From contig CM071568.1 of NCBI GenBank assembly GCA_036426205.1, forward strand, positions 36,257,499 through 36,321,498: a DNA stretch of 64,000 bases, read 5' to 3'. This DNA comes from Ascaphus truei (lineage: Eukaryota > Chordata > Amphibia > Anura > Ascaphidae). The notes below the pieces were generated by a model. The model saw only the letters and a list, made by a program, of their open reading frames with translations. It did not search any database and was not told the DNA's origin. Positions 43,909-54,439 of this stretch are shown piece by piece; position 1 is the stretch's first letter; each line of letters begins with the position of its first letter. A program made the translations under genes and the position numbers.

Positions 43909-44045
43909 AGGCCAGCTCCAGTCCTCAAAGGCCACCAACAGGTGACTGAGCCACTGATTGAGACCCCTGTGCTGAAGCTGGGATACTCTTAAAACCTGAC
44001 ATGTTGGTGGTCCTTGAGGACTGGAGTTAACCACTCCTGGTGTAG
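43909..44045. mobile_element. Short foldback element
   Basis: CCAGTCCTCAAAGGCCACCA on the left pairs with TGGTGGTCCTTGAGGACTGG on the right. The outer sequence CAGCTC/GAGTTA is also partly matched. Similar CAGTCC..GGACTG foldbacks occur in the tandem units at 37560-37640. A nonautonomous hAT origin is possible. Confidence 0.65.
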
Positions 44046-45100
44046 GGCAAAAGGTATGTGCAGAATCAGGTTGAATAAATGTTGAATAAATGTTGCACTG
44101 GGCACAAATAAGTAAAAATGTCATATGTGTCATTTAATCTTTTTAATGAAGACAATCACATGGATAAGTTGTTTCATGTTTTTATTTTCCGTCGCTACTA
44201 GGGCCTTGCCTGTTAACAGTAGACTGTAAAGTTACTGTGAGGTGGGAAGATAATTAAAATAATGACTGAAAAAAGATAGTATGATCAAAAAGTGAAACTA
44301 TAGCCTGAAAGGGTTTTCAGCCCTTTTTATAATTTAAGCCACACTGTTTAAATATTTGTTTAGTTACCAAGCAGAATGTGTTGGAAGACATGGCTTTTAA
44401 AAGTTACCAGCTGATTTTACATTCAACAGAAATAATACAATTTATATTCCCAATGCAATTGAGAGAGACTGTCAAATTTTATGATGCCCCATTAGTATGG
44501 AGCTCCGATTTAGACACCCTTTACAAATTCAGTAAAGAATTTAATCAAGGTGATTGACTTCAAGATGTTTGCCAAGTCACTTTCATCCTTGACCTTCAAC
44601 CTGAGAGATCAATAGGCTTTGCCATTGCCAAAAAAAGGGAACTATATGTGCCAAGCATAAAGGTCTATTTTCCTCAGGTATTACACTTTAAATCTTTAAC
44701 AGAATTATTCAGTAGAAGCCTCTAAAAAGAGAACATTAAAAATGAAGTACGTAGAAGTTGATGTGAAAAAATGGAACTTGATTTTTTTTTTTAGGTGGAA
44801 ACTTTAGAATACTTTAGAAAATTGACTTTCTCTTAAGTATATAAAACAATGTATGCAGTAACAGCAACTTACACTTTATCTATTAATATATGTTTATAGG
44901 TTGCATTGTTTATGGCCAGAGACAAAATAATTTGTAAGAGAAAAAAAACCACAGATGGTCTTTCACCTGAAAATAATTGTAACAAACAACTTGCATGCTT
45001 TGCACTAAGTAATGCAGCAACAATTAAAGTGTCAAAACTTGTATATGGACAACAAAGGTAAATATTGCACACCAATAATAAAAAAATATAAATTATATTT
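44046..45100. other. No gene seen; low-repeat stretch
   Basis: The part 44380-44720 shows no transposon signature and mixed composition. It is a candidate for conserved noncoding sequence, to be tested by comparison. Confidence 0.35.
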
Positions 45101-45189
45101 ATACCGGTGTGCACGATCTCAAAAAGGGAAGGCCTGCTGTATTCCGTGCACAGGATTCAAAAGAAAAGAGGAGTAAAGGCTCCACGAGT

Positions 45190-45290
45190 TTTGCAAATTC
45201 AAAGATTTATTGAAGCAAAAAAAAGGTTCCAACGTTTCAGCTGTCTAAGCAGCCTTTGTCAAAGCCATTCCTTGACAAAGGTTGCTAATT
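45190..45290 (-). repeat. Hammerhead-like repeat, decayed
   Basis: On the minus strand TTGACAAAGGCTGC is followed by TTAGA, CAGC and TGAAACGTTGG. The hairpin GCTGC/CAGC plus GAAACG is hammerhead-like, but the first core box is TTGACAA rather than CTGATGA. A second TTGACAAAGG lies next to it (45272). Confidence 0.4.
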
Positions 45291-45684
45291 AAAGCGCTAC
45301 ATTTTGTGTGTGTGTGTGCTTAAGATAGAAATAAAGTAATATAACCGTGCAATTCTTAAGTGATAATAAATCAATTGGTGAATGTATGATACTATAAATA
45401 ATTAATAATATATAAACAATAAAGTGATACTTTGAAAAAAGTGTCTTAAATCCAAAAGGATAAAGTCCAAATGATTCCACTTGATAAACTTTCAGAGAGG
45501 TGATAGTTCCAACAAACAGATCCTGCGGAGCTCTTTGCAGCTTCTAGAAAATGGGATAGCCACCCACTAATAAACCTAAAAACAAAAAGAAGTGCAGGCT
45601 CCATAGCATGTAACTGTATAAAATGAGGGTACATTTAATAAAACAAGAAGTCACAAGGAATTACACGTATTAGTTATTGCTGTT

Positions 45685-45927
45685 AAAGGTGATTTCTACA
45701 AGCTATTGAATCATAAGGTATACTTAGTTTTTCACACATGGCTTCTCCATTTTGGCTTTATTTTTGTTAAATAAATCATGACAGTGTAATATGTCATGTG
45801 TTGTTGTTCATCTGAGGTTGTATTTATCTAATTTTAAGACCTGCTAAGAAACAGATGATTGTTATTATGTCCTGATATGTAGAACCATAGAATTAAAAGA
45901 GGGTGTACTTTCTTTTTCACACAACTG
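45685..45927 (-). mobile_element. Tc1/mariner-type element end, TIR family CAGTTGTGTG, inverted copy
   Basis: It ends CTTTCTTTTTCACACAACTG followed by TA at 45928. The inner sequence (ACCTCAGATGAACA and so on, on the minus strand) matches 1878-2070 and extends some 50 bp further. Confidence 0.75.
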
Positions 45928-46034
45928 TATATGGGAATACCACTGCACCAAATAAGATTGCAATTATATATATATATATATATATATATATGAAGAATCT
46001 TATTATACTGAGAAATATATTAGACAGATACACA

Positions 46035-46112
46035 CATAGATTGTAAGCTCTTCAGGGCAGGGACTCCCTTTCCTATAGTTAGTGTCATATCTGAAGCGCT
46101 TATTCTCATTAT
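46035..46112 (+). repeat. Dispersed short element, left half
   Basis: AGATTGTAAGCTCTTCAGGG to CGCTTATTCTCATTAT matches the start of the element at 3176. It is interrupted here and resumes at 49451. Confidence 0.7.
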
Positions 46113-47756
46113 AGAGCTGGCCTAGCCCGCATGGGTGGCTACAGCTATTGACCGGGGGGTGCGCCCCCCCCCCCCCACCAGCTAGGCTGGTGGTCGCGTG
46201 CGCGATCAGGGAAGGCAGTTGGGGTGGTTGGTTTTTTAAATAGAGCCAGGGAACATGCAACTGCCACTTGTTCCTTGGCGTTCAAACTGTTTGGACACTC
46301 TCCTCTCCTCTCCTACATTTTAGTAGGTTAATCAGTTTAATCGCGCAGTGGGCCCCCCTCCCGGGATGAGGGACCTTCCTCCCCTCCTCGTGGTGAGGGA
46401 CCCCCCCCCCTCCCTCCGTGTGTTTTTTGCCGTTTTTGCCGGTGCTCGGGGGGGGGGGGGGGCAGGGGGGATGCAGGTAGGGCTGGTGTTTTTTCCTGCC
46501 TTTCGTTTTGGCCGCGCTGTTTGTTTGGCGGCAGCGGCGGGTGGGAGGAGGCGAGAGACGAGGAGAGTGACTCCTACCTGGGCTGATGCGTGGAGGAAGG
46601 CGCATCGGCTTGGAGGAGGAGGTTTTTTCTGGCGCCGCTTGCGAGGGTGGTCCGGCTCTGTGGGCCCTGTTCCTGTCCTCCTATTGTGGCCGCTTGTGAG
46701 GCTGGGGGGGGGAGAAGAGAGGCTCTCCCAACCCACGCTTAGCCATGCGGTTGGGCTAGTGGCAAGGGAAGGTCTGTGTGGTCACATGTTGGTTTGGGCG
46801 GAAGCAGCGCATGGGTTTCATGTGGTCCTGCCTCCTGACGATGATCAGGGGGTGGGGGGGTGTCGGGGGGTCTGGGGGCAAGGCTGTTGTTATGGCTGGG
46901 GGGGGGCAGTTGGTGATTTGGCTGGAATGGTGGGCTTTTGCCCCCCCCTTTCCCCCTCCATCCTCCCTCCTCCTCGGGGAGATATTGATCCTCTTCCTTC
47001 CCCCCCTTTTTTCTTTTCCACTCTTCTACACAGTGGGAGGTGGTCAAGTGGGGCTGTCCATTAAAAAAAAAAAAATTTTTTTTAATTAAATAAAAAAATA
47101 AAAAAAAAAGGTTTTTTTTAAAAAAAAAATGCCTTTTGAGGTTGGTCTTGGTTGTGGTTATTGGGTGACATCATACTTAAAAAAAAAATGACAGCAATGG
47201 TTGGTTGGATGTTAGGGCGCTAAGGGATGGAGGTGGGGGGCATTAAGGTGCTAAGGATACAAGCATTAATGCGGAATTGTTTGTGTTATTACAGCTTAAG
47301 AGCGGTTCTAAGTCTAATTCAAGTGAACTGGTTTTCGTGGAAAGATCAGCCAGGCAAGAGTTCAAGAGTAGTTTGCTGGCAGGATTTAGGTTGTGAAATT
47401 AAACCAGTGTTTGACGAGCCATTGGCTAAATTACAGCGCTAGTAGCGATGTCCTTTCAGGTCAGCACATGCAGCTTTTGGCGGAGGCGCACATCCATGAG
47501 GAAGGATGGTTTCAGAAGCAGATGTGTGCACTAGTGCTGAAAGCTGGGAGTGATCAAGGAAGTTTGGGCAGTCGTGAAAATGCGAGAAGACAGGGCGGTT
47601 CCCATGCTACCTGCGCTGAGGCGTGGCCATCATCAAGTGATGAAGGGGGTCCTAGTAACGGAGCACGGGAAGCATTAGTGGTGCAGAAGGGTATGTCACG
47701 GCGGAGTTTTTGGAAATCACAGCCTATTTGGTTAAAGGCTGGGGGACTTTTGGGAG

Positions 47757-47900
47757 GAGCCTGGAGATGGGTCCCCAAAAAAACAGGTGTTGGACTTGGG
47801 TCCCCACAAAAACAGGTGTGGGACATGGGTCCCTGGGAAAAACAAGGGTGGGACATGGGTCCCTGGAAAAACAGGGGTGGGACATGGGTCCCAAACTTAT
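47757..47900 (+). repeat. Short tandem repeat GGGACATGGGTCCCTGG
   Basis: About five copies of a 30-36 bp unit (GGGTCCC.AAAAACAGG.GT) lie in tandem inside the GC-rich element. They give a Trp/Gly-rich repeat in the open frame. Confidence 0.8.
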
Positions 47901-48738
47901 ATAAAAAAGGAAGAGCCTGGATGGAGGCGAGCAGTAGGCGGCTAAGGGTTCACCTCCCTCCTCCCACAAAAAAAAAAAAAAAAGAAGGGGGGGAAGTTGG
48001 GAGGGGGCCGACATGCTCGCCATTGCCGGTTAATGGTGAAAGGAAGGCTGGCAAAGGATGGTTGGTAAATAAAAAAAAAAAGAGGTTGGGGGGTTTGGTC
48101 CCAGCCTGGAAGGGAACGTAAGGTAAAGGATTGGTCCTTTTAAAAAAAGAAAAAAAAAAAAAAAAAAAAAGTTTATTCAGGAATAAAGGTTAGCCTAATT
48201 GGGGGTTTAATATTTGCTTCCTCATTTACAGGTAAATCTGGAACGGCCGGGACGCGGTCGACCTCGCTTCGTGGCGCTGGTACGTCGTCCACGGCTCGCA
48301 AGCGGTCCGGGACTCGGGTTGAGCTTGCTGTCAGAGGCTTGGAGGACAAGAGTCTTGGGGCAGGTCCCGACAGGCGGTTCAAATCACTGCCGGGGACTGG
48401 GGCATCGAAGGGTAAGCGTAAAAGAGATGATTGTTTGGGAAATAAGGGTGTTACCTTGCCGGGCATTGTTAGCTCCCCTGGGCCACAGGTGTTGGATTTG
48501 GGGCGATGCCCAGGCAAGAATGATTAGTGCGGTGGTTAAGGGCGTTCAGTTAGCATTATTGCCGATGACAACGTTATTATCCACTAAGCAAGCAGTGGGG
48601 GCATGCAAGTCAAGCGAACGGCAGGGTGGGTCAGATTCAGTGCTTGACGGGGGGAGCAACCATGGAACAGTGGGTGGAGAGGGGGCTCAGGTGTCTTTGG
48701 GTGTGGAGAGTACCGTAGGTTGTACCCTTAGCACAGTG

Positions 48739-49131
48739 CCGAAAGTTATTCAAGATGTTGGGGGTAATGATGTGGCAAAATTGCAGTCGATTGATTTATT
48801 CCAGCAGATTAAGCAAGATTTGGCGCGCATGTTAACGTTTTGGCCAGGGGTGTAATTAGTTTGATCCGAGATAATATGCAGGTTGGTTTGGAAAGCTGCG
48901 CGTATCCCGGGGAGAGTTAACAAGACGAGGAAGAGGTTAAACAGGAAGGTGGAAAATTTCTTGGTTCAATGTGGGGGTTGGGTCATTCGTCACCCGCAGT
49001 TTAGTTTTAAATTGGGTGGATGGTTTTGGGAAGATGGGGTACAGTTGTCGGATGTGGGGGTGGACATGTTTAAAAATGATTTACAGGAAGGTTTGGAAGA
49101 GGTCATAAGGGGTATGGCGGTACGGGTCTGA
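48739..49131 (+). pseudogene. SGNH-hydrolase-type C-terminal domain of DIRS-like element
   Basis: The first block (to 48855) reads GGNDVAKLQSIDLFQQIKQD with GGND as the SGNH block III. After a frameshift the second (from 48883) reads WKAARIPGRVNKTRKRLNRK, then CGGWVIRHPQFSF and WFWEDGVQLSDVGVDMF, ending MAVRV and a stop. In SGNH enzymes block V is DxxH; here the His is Gln (DGVQ). The upstream catalytic Ser block is not visible. With a frameshift and a lost His the domain is inactive. Recognition of the family is from memory of similar amphibian retroelement proteins. Confidence 0.6.
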
Positions 49132-49450
49132 TTTAAGGGGGTTAAACAGGCCCGTTGGTGGCGGCAGTTGGGGGGAGGTAGGTGCTTGTCCCCCCAGAAG
49201 TGGCTCGGGGCTGGTAATCGGGGGGTTTGTTGCGAGGGGGCAGGTCACCGGGACGTACTTCCGGGTGCCCCCTTTGCGTTGCCCAGCTCTGAGCATTCTG
49301 GCGCGGACAGGTGGTACGCTATCCCCATTTGTGTTAATAAATAAGCCGCGGCCTTTTACCTCCATAAATGTGTCCTCTCGTTGTTTGTATGTTTTTATGT
49401 AGAGGGTTTATAGGAGAGGGGGGGGGGGGGGGAAGCTCGCGCCTCCTTGG

Positions 49451-49545
49451 TCATGTGTTATATTATTATGTCATGTTTATTACTGCTGTGAAGAACTATG
49501 TACCTGGATGGCGCTATATAAATAAAGATATACTGCACATACATA
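49451..49545 (+). repeat. Dispersed short element, right half
   Basis: TTACTGCTGTGAAGAACTAT to GGCGCTATATAAATAAAG matches the 3' end of the element at 3352 and is followed by an ACATACAT tail. Confidence 0.7.
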
Positions 49546-49559
49546 CATACATAATAGAT

Positions 49560-50990
49560 CTCCACTCTATAGGGATCTGGGTTCTGTTACTGTACTTATA
49601 TGAGTGAGTTTGTGCTCAGTTCATTTTTAACTATTTTAACTCTTAGCTTGGAATAAGAATAAAGATGTATATTTTGTTTGTTTTGCTTAGTGTACCTTAC
49701 TGGGTTGTGCTCTTTTTTGTTATATGCTTTATGTTAGTCCATCAAAAGTATTACTAGCAAAAATATACTCCTCTACTAAAATATGCCTTACATACGTGTG
49801 CACTTCAATACCACAGGGTCATAATATCAATTGGTATAGTAAAGTGCTAATATAAAAGCAGATGGTAATATATTTGAATCTGCAATTGTACTGTAAATAT
49901 GAAAAAGATATAGCTTCAGATTCACCCTTGAAGACATTATTGTAAAACACTGGAGAATAGTTGGTACTGTTTGTTTGATTCCCAAAAACCTCATAATTTA
50001 AATACCATGGCCAAGGATCCCTATCTGCAGATTGAGTCCAACATCTGTGAGACATTATTGCTTCAATTCTTGGTGTTTCAATTGTGGCAAGAAGCCACAT
50101 TTTATTCTGCAATGAGACTGATGTACTGTCCCCATGGTGAAAACATTAACACAAAAAAACTAATCTCTAAAAATGTTCTGCAAATGGAACCTACTATAAG
50201 CTCCCCAGTGAGCTCAATGAATTGTGTTTTATGTATGACACTGTAATTAGACACGGTATTTACTTGTCAGCTGTAAACTTACAAGCAGTTCCCATAAGTG
50301 TTCTCACCTATGGAGACAGTAGAATCAGATCTGATGAGGACAAAGGGGCTTATGGTGCTTCATGTCAACAGCCATAAATCAAGTGGAATAGTGAAGTCAA
50401 TCACTACTACATTTTAGCAGCACCTGTAGTTCAACTGGTGCTTATACAGTAGCACTTGGCATGACATTAACGGGGATAACTGCCACTGATGTAAGTACAT
50501 GTACTTACAAGAATCTTTTGTTCTAACAGAAATATATGATCATTTTTTTTAAATCATCGCTAAAAATAAAATTATAGTGGCGTAATATTATGATTTATTG
50601 TGTTGTTGGACATTGCGTCTGATGTAATAAACACATTAATTGAATGTATCTTAATCTATGGTGCCTATCATTTTTGGAGGTCTGGAAGATTGTGTCATGT
50701 AAACGGGGCTTTCCTTACTTTAACTCTGCTTCCTGAAGGGAACAGGAGAAGAGACTTGTATGCTACAGATGAGGCAGATCTGTCTGCCACAGTTATCCAG
50801 GGATAACAACGATTTCACACAAAAAGGCATCACTGTGACAAGCACAACGGGAATACTGTATCTGAAGATACTTGTGTAGTGCAAGATATTGAGAATGGTA
50901 CAGTATATTATTATCTTTCCATTTTTCCTCTCCCCCACATTTTACTATAGCTGATGTAACTCCAGCTGTCACTAAGCAGGGCTGATGGCA
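49560..50990. other. No gene seen
   Basis: Noncoding. The part 50230-50480 shows no repeat signature. Nothing else is supported. Confidence 0.4.
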
Positions 50991-50994
50991 TAAG

Positions 50995-51835
50995 GCTAAG
51001 GCCCCGGTCCCTCCGTCGGCGCTCCCGCACTGCAGACAGGCGGGGCGCTGACATACACAGACCGCGATATGCGGTCTGTAGGGAGCGGGAGCCGGAGCGG
51101 GAGGTGGGCGGGAGTGGGAGGTTTGAGCGGGAGGGGGGGCGTGGCTTGAGCGGAGGGACCCGCTACGCTCCCCCCCCCTCCCTCCACGGGCTCGGGCTGG
51201 CACTCATACACACACGCAGACACACACACACAAACACACACACACTCAGGCACACACACACACAGACACACACACAGACACAGTCAGGCACTCACGCACT
51301 CAGACACACACAAACACACACACGCAGGCACTCTCTCTCACACACACACACACGCACGCAGGCAGGCACTCATACTCATACACATACACACACGCAGAGG
51401 CAGGCACTCACGCACTCAGGCACACACATACACAAACACAGACAGGCACTCAGGCACACACATACACAAACACAGACAGGCACTCAGGCACACACATACA
51501 GACACACACAGACAGGCACTCATGCTGCTTTCCCCCCACACTCCTCCCCGCTCCCCGAAGCCTCTCCTCCTCCCGAAGCCTCCCCTCCTCATTGGCTCAC
51601 AGCCACACCACGTGACGCGTCAACGCTAGGGATCACCATTCTCTTGTATCCCGTAGCGGCTGACGCGTCACAGCATGTAGTGAGCTGTGCAGCCAGGGGG
51701 GACCGGGACCGGCTCCGCAGGATTCCCCTGCTGGTTGGGAAACTCGCGTTGTGGCCGCCCGCCGCCGGGCGCACCAGGTTCCCAGGCCTAAACTTCTCTC
51801 CATGTAAAGTACCCTTCTCACAGCTACACTAGGTG
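50995..51835. mobile_element. GC-rich element with CA-rich minisatellite core
   Basis: The block stands out by GC content. It starts TAAGGCCCCGGTCCC and ends AGGTTCCCAGGCCTAAAC, which are weakly inverted. It contains the hairpin GACCGCGATATGCGGTC (51059-51075) and two TGACGCGTCA palindromes (about 51612 and 51660). The overall plan resembles 40312-41778 (GC-rich flanks around a minisatellite). No transposase is visible, and the classification is weak. Confidence 0.4.
51203..51520. repeat. CACACA/CAGGCACTCA minisatellite
   Basis: Nested ACACAC and GGCACTCA units fill the stretch. The Thr/His-rich frame is a by-product of the repeat. Confidence 0.95.
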
Positions 51836-51905
51836 TTCAACATCTACGGTTTCCAGACAATAACACTGTATTTACACGGTAAATATATAATAAACAATAT
51901 CTCTC

Positions 51906-51907
<2 letters not shown>

Positions 51908-51943
<36 letters not shown>

Positions 51944-51961
51944 TATATATATTTATATATA
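51908..51961. repeat. AT microsatellite
   Basis: (TA)n with one interruption. Confidence 0.9.
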
Positions 51962-52001
51962 CACACACCCATATATGTGCATATGTGTGTGCATAGTATA
52001 T

Positions 52002-52256
52002 GAATCTATTAGGTTCTTCCCCCTCATACAGAGGTATAGGGAACAATGCAGTGTAGTGTAGGTACTTGCATTATGTTGTTTACCTTAACGATTTGGTGTG
52101 CAGGCTTGTGATGCTTTGGCCAAATATCTCACTAAAAAAACATATTAATTAGTATTAGTATTAGCCTTATTATTAGTACTGAAGCATTATTTCTTGTAAT
52201 TTACCATGTATGTTTTGTCATTTGGATGTAGCATGGGCACCCCGTCGTTTGCTATA
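52002..52256 (+). repeat. Direct duplication, unit 1
   Basis: Runs from GAATCTATTAGGTTCTTCCC to CCCGTCGTTTGCTATAT and matches 52452-52714 with small indels. Confidence 0.85.
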
Positions 52257-52451
52257 TTCATTGTGCCACAGCCCAGTGGCACTCTATGTTGGCATTACAT
52301 ATAGTCAAGATTAGGTGGGTGTGGCGTTTGAGCTTGTGGGTTTGTGTGTTAATTAATTCTGACTGGAATCAGTTGTATGGAGGTGTGGCACCCCCGAGCT
52401 CACGTCACCTCCCCCTTTTTAATGGTGGATCTCATATTGGCTGCAGGTAAG

Positions 52452-52714
52452 GAATCTATTATGGTTCTTCCCCCTCATACAGAGGTATAGGGAACAAATG
52501 CAGTGTAGTGTAGGACTTGCACTTATTATGGTTTGCCTTGACGATTTGGTTGCAGGCTTATGATGTTTGGCCAAAATATATAACTAAAAAAACATATTTA
52601 TTATTATTAGTATTAGCATTATTATTAGTACTGAAGCATTATTTCTTGTAATTATTACCATGTATGTTTTGTCATTTGGATGTAGCACTGGGCACCCCCT
52701 GTCGTTTGCTATAT
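52452..52714 (+). repeat. Direct duplication, unit 2
   Basis: Second copy, 450 bp downstream, followed by an AT tract. Spacing and orientation suggest a tandem unit of about 450 bp whose last part is missing here. Confidence 0.85.
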
Positions 52715-52742
52715 GTATATGCACGTATATATATATACTGTT

Positions 52743-53117
52743 GTGCCGACGAGTATTCTAAAACAAATCTGGGGCAATCACCAACAAGACCCAGGTACAT
52801 CCTGGGTACATCCTGGGTATATCCTGGGTACATGCTGGGTACATGCTGGGTACATGTAGCAACATTTCCCTGACATTTATGCAGACAGACTAATGGCCCA
52901 TTGGATTAACACAGCAGGGTTCCCTGGCAGTCCCATTCAGTTTGAATTGGACGACCAGGGACCCCTGCTGTGTTAATCCGATGGGCCATTAGTCTCTGCA
53001 GAAATGTCACTGAACTGTTTGCAGCATGTATCCAGCATGTACCTGGATCTTGTTAGTGATAGCCCCAGATTTTCCAAGGCAGGTTTAAGGCAAGTTTTAG
53101 AATACTCGTCGGCGCAC
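52743..53117. mobile_element. Foldback element with GTGCCGACGAGTATTC ends
   Basis: GTGCCGACGAGTATTCTAAA at the left is the inverted match of GAATACTCGTCGGCGCAC at the right. Pairing extends inward through CAATCACCAACAAGACCCAG and its complement. The left arm contains a short tandem run of TACATCCTGGG/TACATGCTGGG. The centre is a second palindrome (52881-53000). No coding frame. Confidence 0.85.
52881..53000. repeat. Inner palindrome related to the ends of the long foldback at 10782
   Basis: GACTAATGGCCCATTGGATT, ACACAGCAGGG and their complements match the termini of the 10782-13762 element. Confidence 0.75.
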
Positions 53118-53218
53118 CTGTATAGATACTAGTACATATACATATATACATATGCACACATATCTATACATACACACACGACATATATATATATGTGTGT
53201 GTGTGTATACAGTCTTCA

Positions 53219-53290
53219 CTATATATATATATATATATAATTATATATATATATATATATAGATATATATATATATATATTATATATATA
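53219..53290. repeat. AT microsatellite
   Basis: Imperfect (TA)n tract. Confidence 0.9.
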
Positions 53291-53436
53291 TACAGTGGTC
53301 GACAAATCACCAAAATCTATCGCGACAAAAAAATCTACTCGCACCTAGCACCACAACGTGTGCTGCTTGGCCAATAGGAGCTCGCCACGATGTTAAACAC
53401 TCGCCTGGGGGTGCAAAAGTAGGTTTGTCGACACTG
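53291..53436. mobile_element. 146-bp MITE with CAGTGGTCGACAAA ends, TA target
   Basis: CAGTGGTCGACAAA and TTTGTCGACACTG are terminal inverted repeats, and TA flanks both. It is noncoding. The Tc1/mariner superfamily is likely from the TA target. Confidence 0.85.
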
Positions 53437-53593
53437 TATATATATATAGATGAAGAGAAAAGGAAGAGAGAGAGGAAAGAGAGAGATGAGATCGAGAAGA
53501 GAGAGAGAGAGAGAGAAGAGACGAGAGAGATAGAGATGAGATAGACGAGAGACGAGATGAGAGAGAAGAGAGAGAGAGAGAGAGACATGTGTG

Positions 53594-53820
53594 ACCAGGG
53601 GATCCTGATGACAAAAGAAGCCAACCCACCAGTAATAATCCAAAAGTGTGTATTGTGAACACAGGGCTGCCAACATTTCGGTCCTCGGAGGGACCTTCCT
53701 CAGGGCAGGCCATGAGGAAGGTCCTCTACGAGGACCGAAATGTTGCGGCCCTGTGTTCCCAATACACACTTTTTGGTTATTACTGCGGTGTGCTGCTTTT
53801 GTCATCAGGATCCCCTGGTT
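53594..53820. repeat. Inverted repeat with two hammerhead-like motifs
   Basis: Arms start ACCAGGGGATCCTGATGACA and end with the complement. On the minus strand CTGAGGA (about 53703-53697) is followed by AGGTCC, CTCC, GAGGACC and GAAATG. On the plus strand ATGAGGA (53713-53719) is followed by AGGTCC, TCTAC, GAGGACC and GAAATG. Both have hammerhead order up to the GAAA box. The family is the one at 771-962. Confidence 0.7.
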
Positions 53821-53903
53821 ACCACATGTCTATATGCTTCATATGGGACAGCATCTGCCTTCTAAACAAACGTGAGTGCAAACCTCCATACCAATGATAT
53901 TAT

Positions 53904-53970
53904 AATATATAATTATATATATATATATATATATATTAAATATATAATATATATATATATATATATATTG
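53904..53970. repeat. AT microsatellite
   Basis: Imperfect (TA)n tract. Confidence 0.9.
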
Positions 53971-54020
53971 GTACCCATGTGTATGTAAGTATTATGTATC
54001 TGTGTGTGTATATATATATA

Positions 54021-54106
54021 GGCAAACGATACCGCATGTAGACGAATATCAAAGGCAGCAGGAGTGTGCCTTTGATATTCGTCTCTACATGCGGTATCGT
54101 ATTGCC
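54021..54106. repeat. Hairpin, about 38-bp arms
   Basis: GGCAAACGATACCGCATGTA on the left is matched by TACATGCGGTATCGTATTGC on the right, with GACGAATATCAAAGGCA paired inside. The loop is 8-10 nt. The arms differ by two or three bases. Confidence 0.9.
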
Positions 54107-54349
54107 TATTTATACCATACAGGATTTGCCCCATATATGATATCTAGACGGAGTGGCCTATGGTCTCTACATCCACTATATATATTTTTTTGTAATTACA
54201 AAGAATAGACAATACCGTTCTGTGGCTAATGAAATGCTTTTATTTGTGCGAGTTTTCGAGATACACTGATCTAAAAGCATCTAAAAGCATTTCGTTAGCG
54301 TTTCGTTTTTGATTATTAAGCTCGGCTAACACGGTACAGATACCTCTAC

Positions 54350-54358
54350 ATCTATCTT

Positions 54359-54407
<49 letters not shown>

Positions 54408-54410
54408 ATT
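54350..54410. repeat. (TATC)n microsatellite
   Basis: About 14 near-perfect TATC units. Confidence 0.95.
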
Positions 54411-54439
54411 TATGTGTGTATGTGTGTATATTTATATAT

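Larger units (their letters stand above)
46113..49450 (+). mobile_element. DIRS-like (tyrosine-recombinase) element, internally deleted
   Basis: This GC-rich block of about 3.3 kb splits a short dispersed repeat (46035-46112 and 49451-49545) without an obvious target duplication, which fits tyrosine-recombinase elements. Its 3' part encodes a decayed SGNH-hydrolase-type tail of the sort found at the C-terminus of amphibian DIRS-like proteins. A Lys/Arg/Ser/Gly-rich frame at 48232-48530 may be a gag remnant. I find no reverse transcriptase, RNase H or recombinase motif. It ends with AATAAATAAGCCGCGGCC (49337-49354). The class rests on the SGNH tail and the lack of a duplication. Confidence 0.55.

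Noticed and set aside
46348..47064. 238-codon open frame on the plus strand
   Set aside because: High GC content suppresses stops in this block; no domain or biased codon pattern is visible, and both strands are open.
48232..48530. Lys/Ser/Gly-rich frame as a gag protein
   Set aside because: Position and composition are suggestive, but no zinc knuckle or other gag motif is seen, so it is mentioned only within the element entry.
51104..51832. 242-codon Thr/His-rich frame
   Set aside because: Its core is a CA-rich minisatellite and the ends are GC-rich repeat DNA.
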